A stretch of DNA of 64,000 nt from an uncultured Lachnospiraceae bacterium (GTDB taxonomy: Bacteria; Bacillota; Clostridia; Lachnospirales; Lachnospiraceae): positions 62,001-126,000 of the forward strand of contig CAMOZY010000001.1 of NCBI GenBank assembly GCA_946631295.1. The letters run 5' to 3'. Shown here one piece after another: positions 24,153-33,506 of this stretch (positions are counted from its first letter, which is position 1; the number at the start of each line of letters is the position of its first letter). Position numbers and translations under genes: made by a program. The notes under the pieces are model-generated. The model had not been told where the DNA came from, did no database searches, and saw only the letters and a list, made by a program, of their open reading frames with translations.

Positions 24153-24485
24153 TTATTTAAGGTTCAGAACCTCCATCATTTTCTTGGCTGTTTCTTCTTT
24201 TGATTCGTACTCAAGATGAGAGTATATATTGGCTGTCGTATTATAATCGCTATGTCCGAGCCACTCCTGGATCTGTTTCATTGGAACACCTGCACGTACG
24301 AGCATAGATGCACAACTGTGACGAAGTTCATGAAACTTTATCTTACGTAATTTATGTTTCTTCAATAATACCTGGAAATGATTTGAAACATAATTAGGTT
24401 CGATAAGTTTGTCAACAGGATCAACAAATATATAGTCTTCATATTCTCTGCTTTCCTTATTGAAGGCCTTCACCCTATATAGCAC
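24153..24485 (-). pseudogene. C-terminal remnant of a tyrosine recombinase (phage/ICE integrase)
   Basis: About 110 residues matching only the end of a tyrosine recombinase. HELRHSCASML carries the His-x-x-Arg box, WLGHSDYNTTANIYSHLE carries the second His and the catalytic Tyr. The N-terminal arm- and core-binding domains and the first catalytic Arg (roughly 280-300 residues) are missing, so it cannot be an active integrase. The track start is a GTG without ribosome binding site. It faces the 3' end of tRNA-Ser, the usual layout of an integrase next to its attachment site, and marks a decayed integrative element. Confidence 0.88.
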
Positions 24486-24727
24486 GAATTGAATCGTATT
24501 GGTTACACGTTTTTACTTTTTTGCACTAAAGTTACGATTCAGTATCATTTCAAAATTTAACACTATAAGCTATTTTTGGCACATAACTGGAATTTCGATG
24601 TATTTTTGGCGTCATAATTCCAATTATCGGCAAATATTTGCGTATATTTGGAATTTGGAGTATGATGCAGGTAAGTGAAAATCCACTCCTTAAACCATTC
24701 ATGTTATTCCGAAAGGAGATGATAAGT

Positions 24728-26155
24728 TTGAAAATAATTGGCCGAAAATCGGAAAAAAACGAATTAGAAAGATGTGAAAAATCCTCCAAACCTGAACTGG
24801 TATGCGTCTATGGCAGACGCCGCGTCGGAAAAACCTATTTAATAGAACAGACATTTTCAGATTACTTTGCATTCAGGGCAACCGGTGTAGAAGGAGGAAA
24901 AACCCGGGATCAATTAATATCATTTAATCAAAGACTTAAGGAATATGGTGACGAAGAAAGAAATATCCCCAAGAACTGGTTTGAGGCTTTTTCAAGATTA
25001 GATGCTATATTAAAGAAAAATTCGGTAAGGAAATCTGCTCACGGAAAAAAAATAGTATTTTTTGATGAATTTCCCTGGTTTGTCACAGCTAAATCTGATT
25101 TCCTTATGGCATTTGGAGAGTTTTGGAACAGATGTGGATCAGCTAACCAGGACTATATGTTTATTATCTGCGGAAGCGCCACATCATGGATAATAAACAA
25201 TGTCATAGAAAATACCGGCAGCTTATATGACAGGGTAACCTGCCAGATATTTCTTAAACCTTTTTCTTTGAAAGAGACTGAGGCTTTATTTAAAGATTTA
25301 GGTTTTGGATGGTCCAGAAAGCAGATAATAGACTGTCAGTTGGTGTTCGGCGGATTACCGTATTTCTTCAGTCTGATGAATTCAAACGAAAGCCTGACTT
25401 GGAATATAAATAAACTATGCCTGGAAGATCATGCATTACTTCAAAATGAATCAAAAAAACTGTTGGAAGCTACGTTAAAAGAGTCACCTGTTTATAACCA
25501 GATAATGGAATACTTATCCCAGTTTCAATATGGCACTCTAAAAAGCGCCTGCAGAAACTGCCTGAATATCCCCGCAGGAACTTTCACAAGGGCTGTAGAA
25601 GACCTGATCAAATGCGGATATGTGCATGAATATAAAGACGTATATGTAAAAGGACAGCCTCTTAAGCTTCAATTAGTAGATCCTTTCCTACTGTTCCATT
25701 ATAAATTTTTATCTGCGGAAAAAGCCAAAAGGTATACCGATTTTAACGATTACAGAAGCGATACTGGAAGATATACAAACTGGCGCGGACATGCATTTGA
25801 AATATTATGTATGTATCACATTGACCAGATAAAAAAGGCTTTAGGAATATCCGGTGTCCGCACCACCGAGTATCAATGGACAAGTGCAGCCATTAAAGAT
25901 GGCGCACAAATAGATCTGGTAATAGATCGAGATGATGGCATAACAAATATATGCGAAGCAAAATACACAGATACACCCTTTTCGATAAGCGAATCATATG
26001 AAGCAGATATGCTGAATAAGATCAAAACCTTTAAAGAGGAGACCGGAAATACAAATGCTCTAAAAATTGTAATGATCTCCGTTTCCGGGATAGCAGGAAC
26101 AGATCATACCGATCATATATCCAAGGTATTAACGCTGGATGATCTTTTCGAGTAA
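24728..26155 (+). CDS. AAA ATPase with DUF234-type C-terminal nuclease-like domain
   Basis: A 475-residue protein of the archaeal-type AAA ATPase/DUF234 group. Walker A is GRRRVGKTYL near the N terminus, Walker B is IVFFDEFPWF, and a sensor-like IICGSATSWI follows. The C-terminal domain has AQIDLVID followed by ICEAKYT, the D...ExK spacing of the PD-(D/E)XK nuclease fold. The start is set at TTG 24728 because AAAGGAG lies 9 bases before it. The in-frame ATG at 24719 overlaps the Shine-Dalgarno, and the track start 24638 has none. The gene is visibly more AT-rich than the sugar genes and sits beside an integrase remnant and tRNA, suggesting it arrived on a mobile element. Cellular role is unknown for most members. 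Confidence 0.85.
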   Translation: MKIIGRKSEKNELERCEKSSKPELVCVYGRRRVGKTYLIEQTFSDYFAFRATGVEGGKTRDQLISFNQRLKEYGDEERNIPKNWFEAFSRLDAILKKNSVRKSAHGKKIVFFDEFPWFVTAKSDFLMAFGEFWNRCGSANQDYMFIICGSATSWIINNVIENTGSLYDRVTCQIFLKPFSLKETEALFKDLGFGWSRKQIIDCQLVFGGLPYFFSLMNSNESLTWNINKLCLEDHALLQNESKKLLEATLKESPVYNQIMEYLSQFQYGTLKSACRNCLNIPAGTFTRAVEDLIKCGYVHEYKDVYVKGQPLKLQLVDPFLLFHYKFLSAEKAKRYTDFNDYRSDTGRYTNWRGHAFEILCMYHIDQIKKALGISGVRTTEYQWTSAAIKDGAQIDLVIDRDDGITNICEAKYTDTPFSISESYEADMLNKIKTFKEETGNTNALKIVMISVSGIAGTDHTDHISKVLTLDDLFE

Positions 26156-26171
26156 TCTATAATCAAAAAAT

Positions 26172-26191
26172 GGCGGGAAATTCTTCCCGCC
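26172..26191. terminator. Hairpin after the AAA ATPase gene
   Basis: The 8-bp stem GGCGGGAA/TTCCCGCC has a 4-base loop. A T6 tract follows it on the minus strand (AAAAAA at 26165-26170), none on the plus strand. Confidence 0.6.
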
Positions 26192-26280
26192 TACAGTGGT
26201 CCAAGGAGCTCAACACTCAAACCACCAATATTATAGCATTATAAATTCAAAGTTCAAACCAACTGAAACCCTAGATAAAA

Positions 26281-26305
26281 AAAGAGCTCACAATGAGCTC
26301 TTTTT
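26281..26305. terminator. Bidirectional intrinsic terminator
   Basis: The 10-bp stem AAAGAGCTCA/TGAGCTCTTT has a 3-base loop, with A and T tracts on both sides. It ends the sigma/serpin/lipoprotein operon on the minus strand. Confidence 0.85.
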
Positions 26306-26358
26306 CTCAGAACCCATTCCGTTGGCAACTTACTATAATCAAGAAATAGGTTTCTTTA

Positions 26359-27438
26359 TCAGACTTCCGATATAATTCTATCAAATAATTCCTGAATCTC
26401 TTTTTCCTCTGATTTATCTCCTGTCACACGCAGTGTATAGAAGACATTGTCTCTTACCCAATAGGCTATAGGAAAATAATAATCTCCATTGTAATAATTT
26501 AGATTATTCAGTCCGTCAGTAATCACAACCAGTACAGGTATACCCGACCCGGTAAAAACAGTTTTGTGATCATACGTTGCCATTCCACTGTATGTACTAC
26601 CTGTTTTATATATATCATCCCTTGATGAAACCACTGCCATTAATGTAATTCGAATTCCTTCGCTATTATAACCGGATGTGATAGTTATTTCATTCAACTC
26701 CCGGCCATTTATCTGTGAAGAGGCATTTGCCATTGCCTGAACATGAGATATATCAGGAACTTCCATACCAAAGTACCCAACCTTTTCAAGCCAGTCAAAT
26801 CCTTCAAGAGGATTATATATTGTGAGTCCGATAGTCTCTTCACATTCAGTCCAAGTTTCACAGTCAAAAGAGATCATACCAGGGATACTGCTTGAAAGCA
26901 TGCGCTGTTCAGAGGTCATATTATCCCATCTGTTCCATTCCTGTTCGATCATGTCAGAAAGAGATTCCGATATAACAGAAAAATCTGTAGCCAGAAGATC
27001 TGTTTCAACCCTGTAAAAAGACTCTTCTTCATCGTTTTTTTCTTCTATAAATCGAACCTCAGAAAACTCTTGTGATTTGTTGCCAAATATAACTTCAACA
27101 TTCTGGTTTCCATCAAATTTTTCTATATATTGAACTATAGAATCTTTTTCCGTGTCAGAAAAAGTGTATTCTCCAGAATGAATCTCAACCTTTGCTATTG
27201 TCCCATCCTCTGCCATCTCAATATCGGAATAAGCAGATGAACATCCGGTACTTTGAACGATCACTTCAGCAATACACTCTTGAAGGTAGTTTAAATATTT
27301 TTCATCTGAATCGATATTCTCTGTAGAAAGAGCCACGCTGATCTCATCTTCGGAATTTAATCCATTTCGTCCGCATCCAGAAACGACAAGCATCAAAAAT
27401 GCGACCAGAACAGATATTCCTCTATACCTGTTTTTCAT
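26359..27438 (-). CDS. Lipoprotein of unknown function, last gene of sigma/serpin operon
   Basis: A 359-residue secreted lipoprotein; the signal peptide ends in the lipobox VVSGCGR. The start is placed at ATG 27438 (MKNRYRG), preceded by GGAGAGG at 6 bases and overlapping the previous stop as TGATG; the track start 27453 lacks a site. The mature region alternates acidic stretches with predicted beta structure (EVIFGNKSQEFSEVRF, TVFTGSGIPVLVVITDGLNN). It is rich in Asp/Glu and Ser and has no catalytic motif I recognise. Three lipoproteins in a row downstream of an ECF sigma factor suggest an envelope-stress or surface-remodelling regulon. Confidence 0.72.
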   Translation of the reverse strand: MKNRYRGISVLVAFLMLVVSGCGRNGLNSEDEISVALSTENIDSDEKYLNYLQECIAEVIVQSTGCSSAYSDIEMAEDGTIAKVEIHSGEYTFSDTEKDSIVQYIEKFDGNQNVEVIFGNKSQEFSEVRFIEEKNDEEESFYRVETDLLATDFSVISESLSDMIEQEWNRWDNMTSEQRMLSSSIPGMISFDCETWTECEETIGLTIYNPLEGFDWLEKVGYFGMEVPDISHVQAMANASSQINGRELNEITITSGYNSEGIRITLMAVVSSRDDIYKTGSTYSGMATYDHKTVFTGSGIPVLVVITDGLNNLNYYNGDYYFPIAYWVRDNVFYTLRVTGDKSEEKEIQELFDRIISEV

Positions 27439-28583
27439 CATAAACCTCTCCAATCAGCTTCCAAAATGGCTCCATATGTAACAAGTCTATAATGTCCCTC
27501 CGGCAAGTTTGAATAATGACTTGCTCCGGTCAAAGAAACCGTTACCCGCTTTGTTTCTCCAGCCTTGAGAACCCTACATTCATCGGTAAACGCATAATTA
27601 TAATCACAATTCATAGGAACCTTGTACCAATTTCCGTCCAGTAGTACTTCTAATGAATAATAAGAACCATACTGCCAATCCTCCGAACCGGCGTTTTCAA
27701 GTTCATAAACGATTTTTTCATCGGTCCATTCAATACAAGTAATCGAAATATTCTCCGGGCTGTCAACATCATCAGATAGATGCATATTAGAAGCAATCCA
27801 TCCACTTTCATTCCGTGCCAGATAACAACCACAGGGCATATCCGCCAATGCCACCAATTGATGCTTATCTCGCCACGAATGCTCTTCCCAAATCTTTCCG
27901 AAGTCATAATCGAACAGATATACTTTGCCGTCTCTCATCACAAGGTAACCATTCGACCAAAAGGCCAGATAACCATTTCCATCCTCGGACCCGATCATAA
28001 ATCCATATGCGGGATAAGTAATAAGATCCGGAGTCCAATCTTCGACCATAACAGCATCCACACGATTCAACGATTCAACTACGCTAACTCTGTCATCCTC
28101 GGGATTGAACAGAAAACCACTGATTCCTTCCGTCCCATCATAAAACGACATATGTATCGCGCTCGTCTTCGGTGATGCTAATGCAAACAAATTCGAACCA
28201 ATATCATCTGCTACCTGATTCCTCATCAAAATCAGATATGGTTCTGTTCCATCTGGGGTTTCATCCCACACTTTCCATCGGAAAATCAATGATGAAGAAT
28301 CATCGGGATTAGTATAAACATATCCTTCGACAGTACTATCAAAATCATCCTTCATATCCAAGCCAACATTATTGGTCGCACCTATTATTTCCGCGTTATC
28401 CGGGAGATAATAAATCACATCACCCTGATAAGAATAAAGAACCCCATCATAATGAACGCAAGGAGACAAGGCCACCGGCAAATCCACCGGTAAGTCAGAC
28501 GGTTTATCATCGGTATTTATTGCACAGCCAAGCAAAGATATTAAACACAGCAAGACAATTGTTGAAAATACCCTTTTTCTCAC
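27438..28583 (-). CDS. Lipoprotein with C-terminal Ig-like domain
   Basis: A 381-residue lipoprotein with lipobox SLLGCAI. The start is assigned to GTG 28583, 7 bases after AAGGAG; the track's TTG at 28589 is too close to that site. The middle contains repeated short beta segments that read like a propeller or WG-like repeat region (GFMIGSEDGNGYLAFWSNGY). The last 95 or so residues resemble bacterial Ig-like domains of the Big_14 type: a strand with CIEWTDEKIVYELENAG, then LKAGETKRVTVSL and LPEGHYRLV. Surface-exposed binding role inferred. It ends in a TGATG overlap with the next lipoprotein. Confidence 0.72.
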   Translation of the reverse strand: MRKRVFSTIVLLCLISLLGCAINTDDKPSDLPVDLPVALSPCVHYDGVLYSYQGDVIYYLPDNAEIIGATNNVGLDMKDDFDSTVEGYVYTNPDDSSSLIFRWKVWDETPDGTEPYLILMRNQVADDIGSNLFALASPKTSAIHMSFYDGTEGISGFLFNPEDDRVSVVESLNRVDAVMVEDWTPDLITYPAYGFMIGSEDGNGYLAFWSNGYLVMRDGKVYLFDYDFGKIWEEHSWRDKHQLVALADMPCGCYLARNESGWIASNMHLSDDVDSPENISITCIEWTDEKIVYELENAGSEDWQYGSYYSLEVLLDGNWYKVPMNCDYNYAFTDECRVLKAGETKRVTVSLTGASHYSNLPEGHYRLVTYGAILEADWRGL

Positions 28584-28595
28584 AATCAAGCTCCT

Positions 28596-29012
28596 TTATT
28601 GATAAACTTTCAATTCTGAGTCCATAGTAGAAACAACCATGACCGCATGTTCCAGATATTGTTCAGCTATAGCCTTGCATTCTTCTGCGTTCTCTTCGGT
28701 TCCATCACAAACGATTTGTTCTGATGTAGCGAATTCGTTATCAGAATTCAGGGTATATACCTGGAGATAACATTCCCAGCTTCCCTGTCTTGCAGTAGGA
28801 GGAAAATATCTTATTAAACACGGTATATTATCTATCTCTGCGATATAGAACCTACACCACCCTGCATATGCCAATGAGAATGTATCATTCCACTTCATTT
28901 CACTTTCCCCTGGCAATGTTGGTCCAAAAACGACTTCATTCTGTTTTTTGGAGCATCCAAACAGAGATAATAAGCACATCAATATAATCGTTGTGAAAAT
29001 CTTTTTCACCAT
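28596..29012 (-). CDS. Small lipoprotein of unknown function
   Basis: A 138-residue lipoprotein; the signal peptide ends in the lipobox SLFGCSK. The mature part of about 118 residues includes a segment with four aromatic residues (YAGWCRFYIAEI) and two cysteine positions (PCLIRYFPP, WECYLQ, plus CDG and EEC) that could form disulfides outside the cell. No family recognised. AAAGGAG precedes the ATG. It starts 94 bases after the serpin gene and ends 12 bases before the next lipoprotein, in the same direction. Confidence 0.7.
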   Translation of the reverse strand: MVKKIFTTIILMCLLSLFGCSKKQNEVVFGPTLPGESEMKWNDTFSLAYAGWCRFYIAEIDNIPCLIRYFPPTARQGSWECYLQVYTLNSDNEFATSEQIVCDGTEENAEECKAIAEQYLEHAVMVVSTMDSELKVYQ

Positions 29013-29106
29013 AAGCTGACTCCTTTCTCTGTTTTGGAAATCATCTTACACAGGACGAACGAAACAATTTATACGACCTTCAATATATACTATAACTATA
29101 AACCGC

Positions 29107-30717
29107 TCACATGTTTCTTATAATTCCAGAAAACAATATTGATCCGTCATAGCCTGTAATGATGAACATGAAAGGCCGATCCAAAATAAAATCAATTTCA
29201 TATTCTATCTCCGGTGCTCCTCCTTCGAGCATAATATCAGTGTATGCCGCTCCCGTCACTCCATGCTCATCTATTTCTACCATTGCAGCATGCTCTGCCC
29301 TGCTTATATATATTTCATCTGCATCCCCGGTCAGAGGAGTGAAATCCGAGAGTTTGGGATCCAGAGAATCCGTAACCCCAAGTACCGTCAGCATATCCAG
29401 AAGATCCGTTTTATAGGAAATATTAAACTTCGGAACAGACATATGTACAATACAGTTTTTCCTGTGTTCATCATAATGTTCTTCAAGTGTATGATGCTCT
29501 ATTGCATTTATGATGTAAGGATCAGAAGCCAGGGAATTGATATCTACACCATCATTAGGAAGGTAAAAATACATTGATCCGCTGTCTGTCAAAGGAAGAC
29601 CAAGAGAAGTAAAGTTTTCTGTACTATATACGCTGCAAAGCAAGTCAGTATGCATCATATCCGCAACGGAATCTCTGCATATTCCATGGAACATTTCCTG
29701 AGTAGTTGCTTCTTCATTAAATTCAAAGCTCCACATTGCCTTATAATAAATAGTCGAAACAATAGCCATGACAGTTGTGGGGTCAAGATTAAGTTCCTTT
29801 ACTGATTCCTCCAATAATCCGCCGGTATTATGATTTGTCCAGTTCTGAAGTGCTTCACTCATATCCGTATTTCCGGGATCACCGATAAAAGATGCGACAT
29901 AGTATTTATCCGCTAAAGTATTCAATGTATCATCATTGTAGGTCAAGGATTCGTTAAGCCATATTGAATTAGCCAATATGCTCTTTATTTCGGGAGTATT
30001 AATATAATTACTGTTCCACAGGGTACTGACTATAGTCCTGAGATTCTCAATGTCAGAGACTCCGAGCATATCAAGTATCTGCTGCCTTGTATTCCCATCT
30101 GAAATCTCTGCGAGCACAGAAAAGGCAATGAATGTATTCAACGGTGAACATACGGTATTTTTTTCATCTGACACAAGAGTCTGTTCCATCATCGAAAGAT
30201 AATAATCATTAAGATCATGATTCAGCTCCTGTGATGCGGAATACCATTCTTTATAATCGCACCACCATTCCCAATGAGCCTCTCCATTCAAAAATTCCCG
30301 GGAGGTCATATTAGTACCTGATGGATTGGGAATATCAGCTCTTATTACACGTATGTTTTCCGGAACAGTATAATCATTGGGATAAAAATCATCATACGTA
30401 ACGGGCGAACCATCAGTGTCAACGCTATTATCCGTAGTGTTTCCAGATGGATCACCAGAATCAAGGATGATATCATATACCATACCGGGATCAGCGGTTA
30501 TAACGGAGGTTGTATTTCCAGTCTGTTCTGTATCATCAATATTGAATGTCATTATCATCGGAATGCTAATAATAACAATTAGAAGAGCAGCTGCAGCGCA
30601 AGCATACGGAAGCAATCTCACCTTCGAAAGCTTTTTCTTCGTAGTGAATGTTGCCGCTATTTTTATATCATTTTCATTTATATCGCCGAGAACTTCGAAT
30701 AGCTCCTCTGATTTCAT
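29107..30717 (-). CDS. Membrane-anchored serpin with an anti-sigma-like cytoplasmic N terminus
   Basis: A 536-residue type II membrane protein. Residues 1-33 are cytoplasmic (SEELFEVLGDINENDIKIA), residues about 36-58 are a transmembrane helix, and about 60-160 are a Thr/Asp-rich spacer. Residues about 170-536 form a serpin fold: SPLNTFIAFSVLAE, VPKFNISYKTDLL, the hinge EIDEHGVTGAAYTDI and the closing signature DRPFMFIITGYDGSILFSG. Serpins trap serine or cysteine proteases by reactive-loop insertion. The hinge keeps Gly and small residues but has Val/Gly/Tyr where classical inhibitors prefer Thr/Glu/Ala, so inhibition is possible but not assured. The gene overlaps the sigma-factor gene by ATGA, and short N termini like this in Firmicutes often bind the adjacent ECF sigma factor. 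An anti-sigma role is inferred. Confidence 0.85.
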   Translation of the reverse strand: MKSEELFEVLGDINENDIKIAATFTTKKKLSKVRLLPYACAAAALLIVIISIPMIMTFNIDDTEQTGNTTSVITADPGMVYDIILDSGDPSGNTTDNSVDTDGSPVTYDDFYPNDYTVPENIRVIRADIPNPSGTNMTSREFLNGEAHWEWWCDYKEWYSASQELNHDLNDYYLSMMEQTLVSDEKNTVCSPLNTFIAFSVLAEISDGNTRQQILDMLGVSDIENLRTIVSTLWNSNYINTPEIKSILANSIWLNESLTYNDDTLNTLADKYYVASFIGDPGNTDMSEALQNWTNHNTGGLLEESVKELNLDPTTVMAIVSTIYYKAMWSFEFNEEATTQEMFHGICRDSVADMMHTDLLCSVYSTENFTSLGLPLTDSGSMYFYLPNDGVDINSLASDPYIINAIEHHTLEEHYDEHRKNCIVHMSVPKFNISYKTDLLDMLTVLGVTDSLDPKLSDFTPLTGDADEIYISRAEHAAMVEIDEHGVTGAAYTDIMLEGGAPEIEYEIDFILDRPFMFIITGYDGSILFSGIIRNM

Positions 30718-31274
30718 ATGATATAACCCCTTCCTCTTAAATGAGACCTTAGCTCCTTTCGGATCCTGCTAAGCGTTACAGACACATTATTATTGGTTGT
30801 AGCAAAACGGCTAGCAATATCTGAAATGGAATCTGCATACCAATATCTTCTGATAAACATGAATTTTTGAATATCCGGAAGTGACGATAGAAAAATATCC
30901 ATTTCTTTTTTCAGTTCGCTTTTTAGGATAGTTTCTTCTGGAGATTCATTTCCCGAAACAACATCTTCCAATTCCTCCAAGATCAGGTCAATATTGTTTC
31001 CACCTCTTTTTACCCGGTGTTTTTCCTTATATCTGTTAATAGAGAGATTCCTTGTGATCTTCCCCAAAAATGAAGACAAAAGAGAAGGCTTTTGCGGAGG
31101 CATGGAATTCCATGCGTGAAGCCATGTATCATTCACGCACTCTTTTGCATCTTCGTCATCGGATAATATATTCCAAGCAATGGTCATGCAATAGGAACCA
31201 TATTTAGCGGATGATTCTGATATTGCCTGCTCATCTCTCACCCAGTATAGCTTTACTATTTCCTCATCCTTCAT
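30714..31274 (-). CDS. ECF-type RNA polymerase sigma factor
   Basis: A 186-residue sigma-70 family protein. Region 2 is visible as MTIAWNILSDDEDAKECVNDTWLHAWNSM, a standard promoter-melting segment, and region 4 as FIRRYWYADSISDIASRFATTNNNVSVTLSRIRKEL, the helix-turn-helix for -35 binding. The start is set at ATG 31274 (MKDEEIVKLYW); the track start at 31304 adds ten residues and overlaps a TATAAT-like sequence. It overlaps the serpin gene by 4 bases, so the two are made together. It likely responds to an envelope signal and drives the downstream lipoproteins. Confidence 0.9.
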   Translation of the reverse strand: MKDEEIVKLYWVRDEQAISESSAKYGSYCMTIAWNILSDDEDAKECVNDTWLHAWNSMPPQKPSLLSSFLGKITRNLSINRYKEKHRVKRGGNNIDLILEELEDVVSGNESPEETILKSELKKEMDIFLSSLPDIQKFMFIRRYWYADSISDIASRFATTNNNVSVTLSRIRKELRSHLRGRGYII

Positions 31275-31395
31275 CTTCCGGAACCTCACTATTATAGACA
31301 ACATATATCGGTAAAACTTACACTTATTTCATAAAGATATCTAAATAATATTAGTCGGCTCATAATACTATACCGTCTATATGTACAAGAATGTT

Positions 31396-31425
31396 GAAAA
31401 AGAGCTCGACTTTGCCGCCGAGCTC
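31396..31425 (-). terminator. Intrinsic terminator after the EAL gene
   Basis: The 7-bp stem GAGCTCG/CGAGCTC (31402-31408 with 31419-31425) is followed on the minus strand by T5. Confidence 0.8.
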
Positions 31426-31461
31426 CAGTTTTCTTCATCTATGTATCTTTCATCAATGTAT

Positions 31462-33429
31462 TTATGACGCCATCATAGCCTTTCTGCAGAATTCCTTAAA
31501 TTCCCTCTCAGGCATGGGCTTTGCAAAATAGAAGCCCTGTATGTATTCACAGCCCATCTCCGAGAACCAGTCAGCCTTTTCCTTATCTTCAACACCCTCT
31601 ACAACTATCTCAGCACCGAGGCTCTTAAGAAGGCTTATGGTCTGTCTCATTATTTCATAGCTTCTCTGATCGGTGAGACTGTCGACCAGTGATTTATCGA
31701 GCTTTATTATTCTGTAAGGGAAGCTCATCATTCTTCCGAGGTTCGAATAACCCGAGCCGTAATCATCTAGCGAGAATCCGTTTCCGTTACCGGAAATATC
31801 ATTCATCGTCCTTAAAACAGCTTCAGCAACATAATCGGATGCTGTTTCGGTTATCTCAAAATTGATCCTGTCCGGTGCTATCGAATACTGTTCAAGAACT
31901 TCCTTTATCTTATCAGCCATATTGGATTGCATGCACTGCACTACGGAAAGATTGACTTCCACAAATCTGATTCCGGTGTTCTCTTCTTCCATATCAGCCA
32001 TGAATCTGCACACATCGTTAATTACAAATTCACCGATCTGAAGAATGCTTCCGCTCTTTTCCGCAGCAGGTATGAACAATCCGGGGGATATAAATCCAAG
32101 CTGATCATCCTTCAGTCTTATGAGTGCTTCAGCTGAAACAAACTTGCCTTCCCTGGTTGAATAGATCGGCTGGTAGTACATCTCGAATCTGTCATTCTTG
32201 ATGGCATCGGATATTATCCTGTCGATATTGTTCTTAACTATGAAGTCCTTCTCGGGAGCCATCTCGGAATATCTGACGTATTTATTGAGGGGGACAGCAT
32301 TATGATAAGTCTCGGACAGCTTGATAAGTGCTCTTTCATTTCCTATTTCGTTGGGAACGATGACACCGCATATCGCAAAATCAAGTTTCAGTCTGATGCC
32401 ATCCACAACGAACAGATCTCTCAGTTTCGGGATCATGGTCTGTGCAGTGCTCTCAATGACTGAAACATTGTAATCGCCCCTGATAACAAATGCAAAGAGT
32501 CCGTTCTTGAGGTAGTAGAGGTTCATGTCCTCCTTAAAACTCATCTTGAACATCGAGTAAAAGCTGTCAGCGATGTCATGAAGAAGAGTCGTATACATCT
32601 CAGCTCCGAGAGCAGTCCTGATGGATGCCACATTGCGAAGCTTACCGAACATAACAAATGCATCATCTCCGGAGGCATATACATTCCTGATGCTGCGCCT
32701 GTATGCTGTGTAGGATTTTGCTCCGGTTTCCATATCCAGATATTCTTCCGGACTGATAACAAAGAAGCTGAGTATCAGAGCACTGATTGCAAATCCGAAC
32801 ATCTGAGCAAGAATATTCGGATACATATACTGAACTTCGAAAGAGATTATATTGAGCGGGAATACTACGATAAGAACAGCAAACTTAACCTTGTCGAGCT
32901 GACCCTTTTTAAAGCTGTACAGAATATGAATGAATGAAAAAATTACAAAGTAATATCCGACGCAGACAACTACCCATATTAAAGGTCCGCGATGATATTC
33001 GGTATCCAGCTCACCTATCTGGGTGTAATAGAAGATCGAATGAGTAAATATATTGGAGATGACTATCGCGATCTCTGCGATGACAGGAGTTATGAACGCA
33101 AATCTGAGAAGCGGTTTCTTCATGATGAGCCGGAAAGTACCGGTCATCCTTCCGACCATATAGATATATGCGGCATAATTAAGGACATTGAGGATATTGT
33201 AAATTGAACACCAGAATTCCCTGAATGCGACTGTGCCGGATATTGGCTTCATCAGAGAAAGAGGGGCGGCACGGAAGATATCCGTTACGGTGAGAACAAG
33301 AAGTATCATGACATAATGAACAAACGCGCGGTTCTCCTTGCCACGATACATTCGCCTGAATATTAATGATGCAAGAAGCGCAGTCAGCACAAAAATTGCT
33401 GCCACGTCCAGATAATATAGTCTGTACAT
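31462..33429 (-). CDS. Seven-helix membrane protein with degenerate GGDEF and intact EAL domain (c-di-GMP phosphodiesterase)
   Basis: A 655-residue protein. The start is set at ATG 33429, with GAGGG 5 bases upstream; the GTG at 33441 is an alternative. About seven N-terminal helices (to residue 225) precede a degenerate GGDEF-like region (about 240-380) in which the signature is lost. A full EAL domain (about 395-650) carries AEALIRL, EVNLS, FEITETA, DDYGSGYSN, IKLDKSLV, EGVED and QGFYFAKPM. The metal and catalytic residues are present, so it should hydrolyse cyclic di-GMP. It lies 66 bases downstream of a hybrid histidine kinase with a similar multi-helix N terminus, and the two probably share a transcript and perhaps a signal. 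Confidence 0.9.
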   Translation of the reverse strand: MYRLYYLDVAAIFVLTALLASLIFRRMYRGKENRAFVHYVMILLVLTVTDIFRAAPLSLMKPISGTVAFREFWCSIYNILNVLNYAAYIYMVGRMTGTFRLIMKKPLLRFAFITPVIAEIAIVISNIFTHSIFYYTQIGELDTEYHRGPLIWVVVCVGYYFVIFSFIHILYSFKKGQLDKVKFAVLIVVFPLNIISFEVQYMYPNILAQMFGFAISALILSFFVISPEEYLDMETGAKSYTAYRRSIRNVYASGDDAFVMFGKLRNVASIRTALGAEMYTTLLHDIADSFYSMFKMSFKEDMNLYYLKNGLFAFVIRGDYNVSVIESTAQTMIPKLRDLFVVDGIRLKLDFAICGVIVPNEIGNERALIKLSETYHNAVPLNKYVRYSEMAPEKDFIVKNNIDRIISDAIKNDRFEMYYQPIYSTREGKFVSAEALIRLKDDQLGFISPGLFIPAAEKSGSILQIGEFVINDVCRFMADMEEENTGIRFVEVNLSVVQCMQSNMADKIKEVLEQYSIAPDRINFEITETASDYVAEAVLRTMNDISGNGNGFSLDDYGSGYSNLGRMMSFPYRIIKLDKSLVDSLTDQRSYEIMRQTISLLKSLGAEIVVEGVEDKEKADWFSEMGCEYIQGFYFAKPMPEREFKEFCRKAMMAS

Positions 33430-33506
33430 ATCTGCCCTCACAATCCCCTATTCTCATAGTCACATATATGAAAACGGTTTTCAAGAGAGCTAATTCTTAA
33501 ATAATT

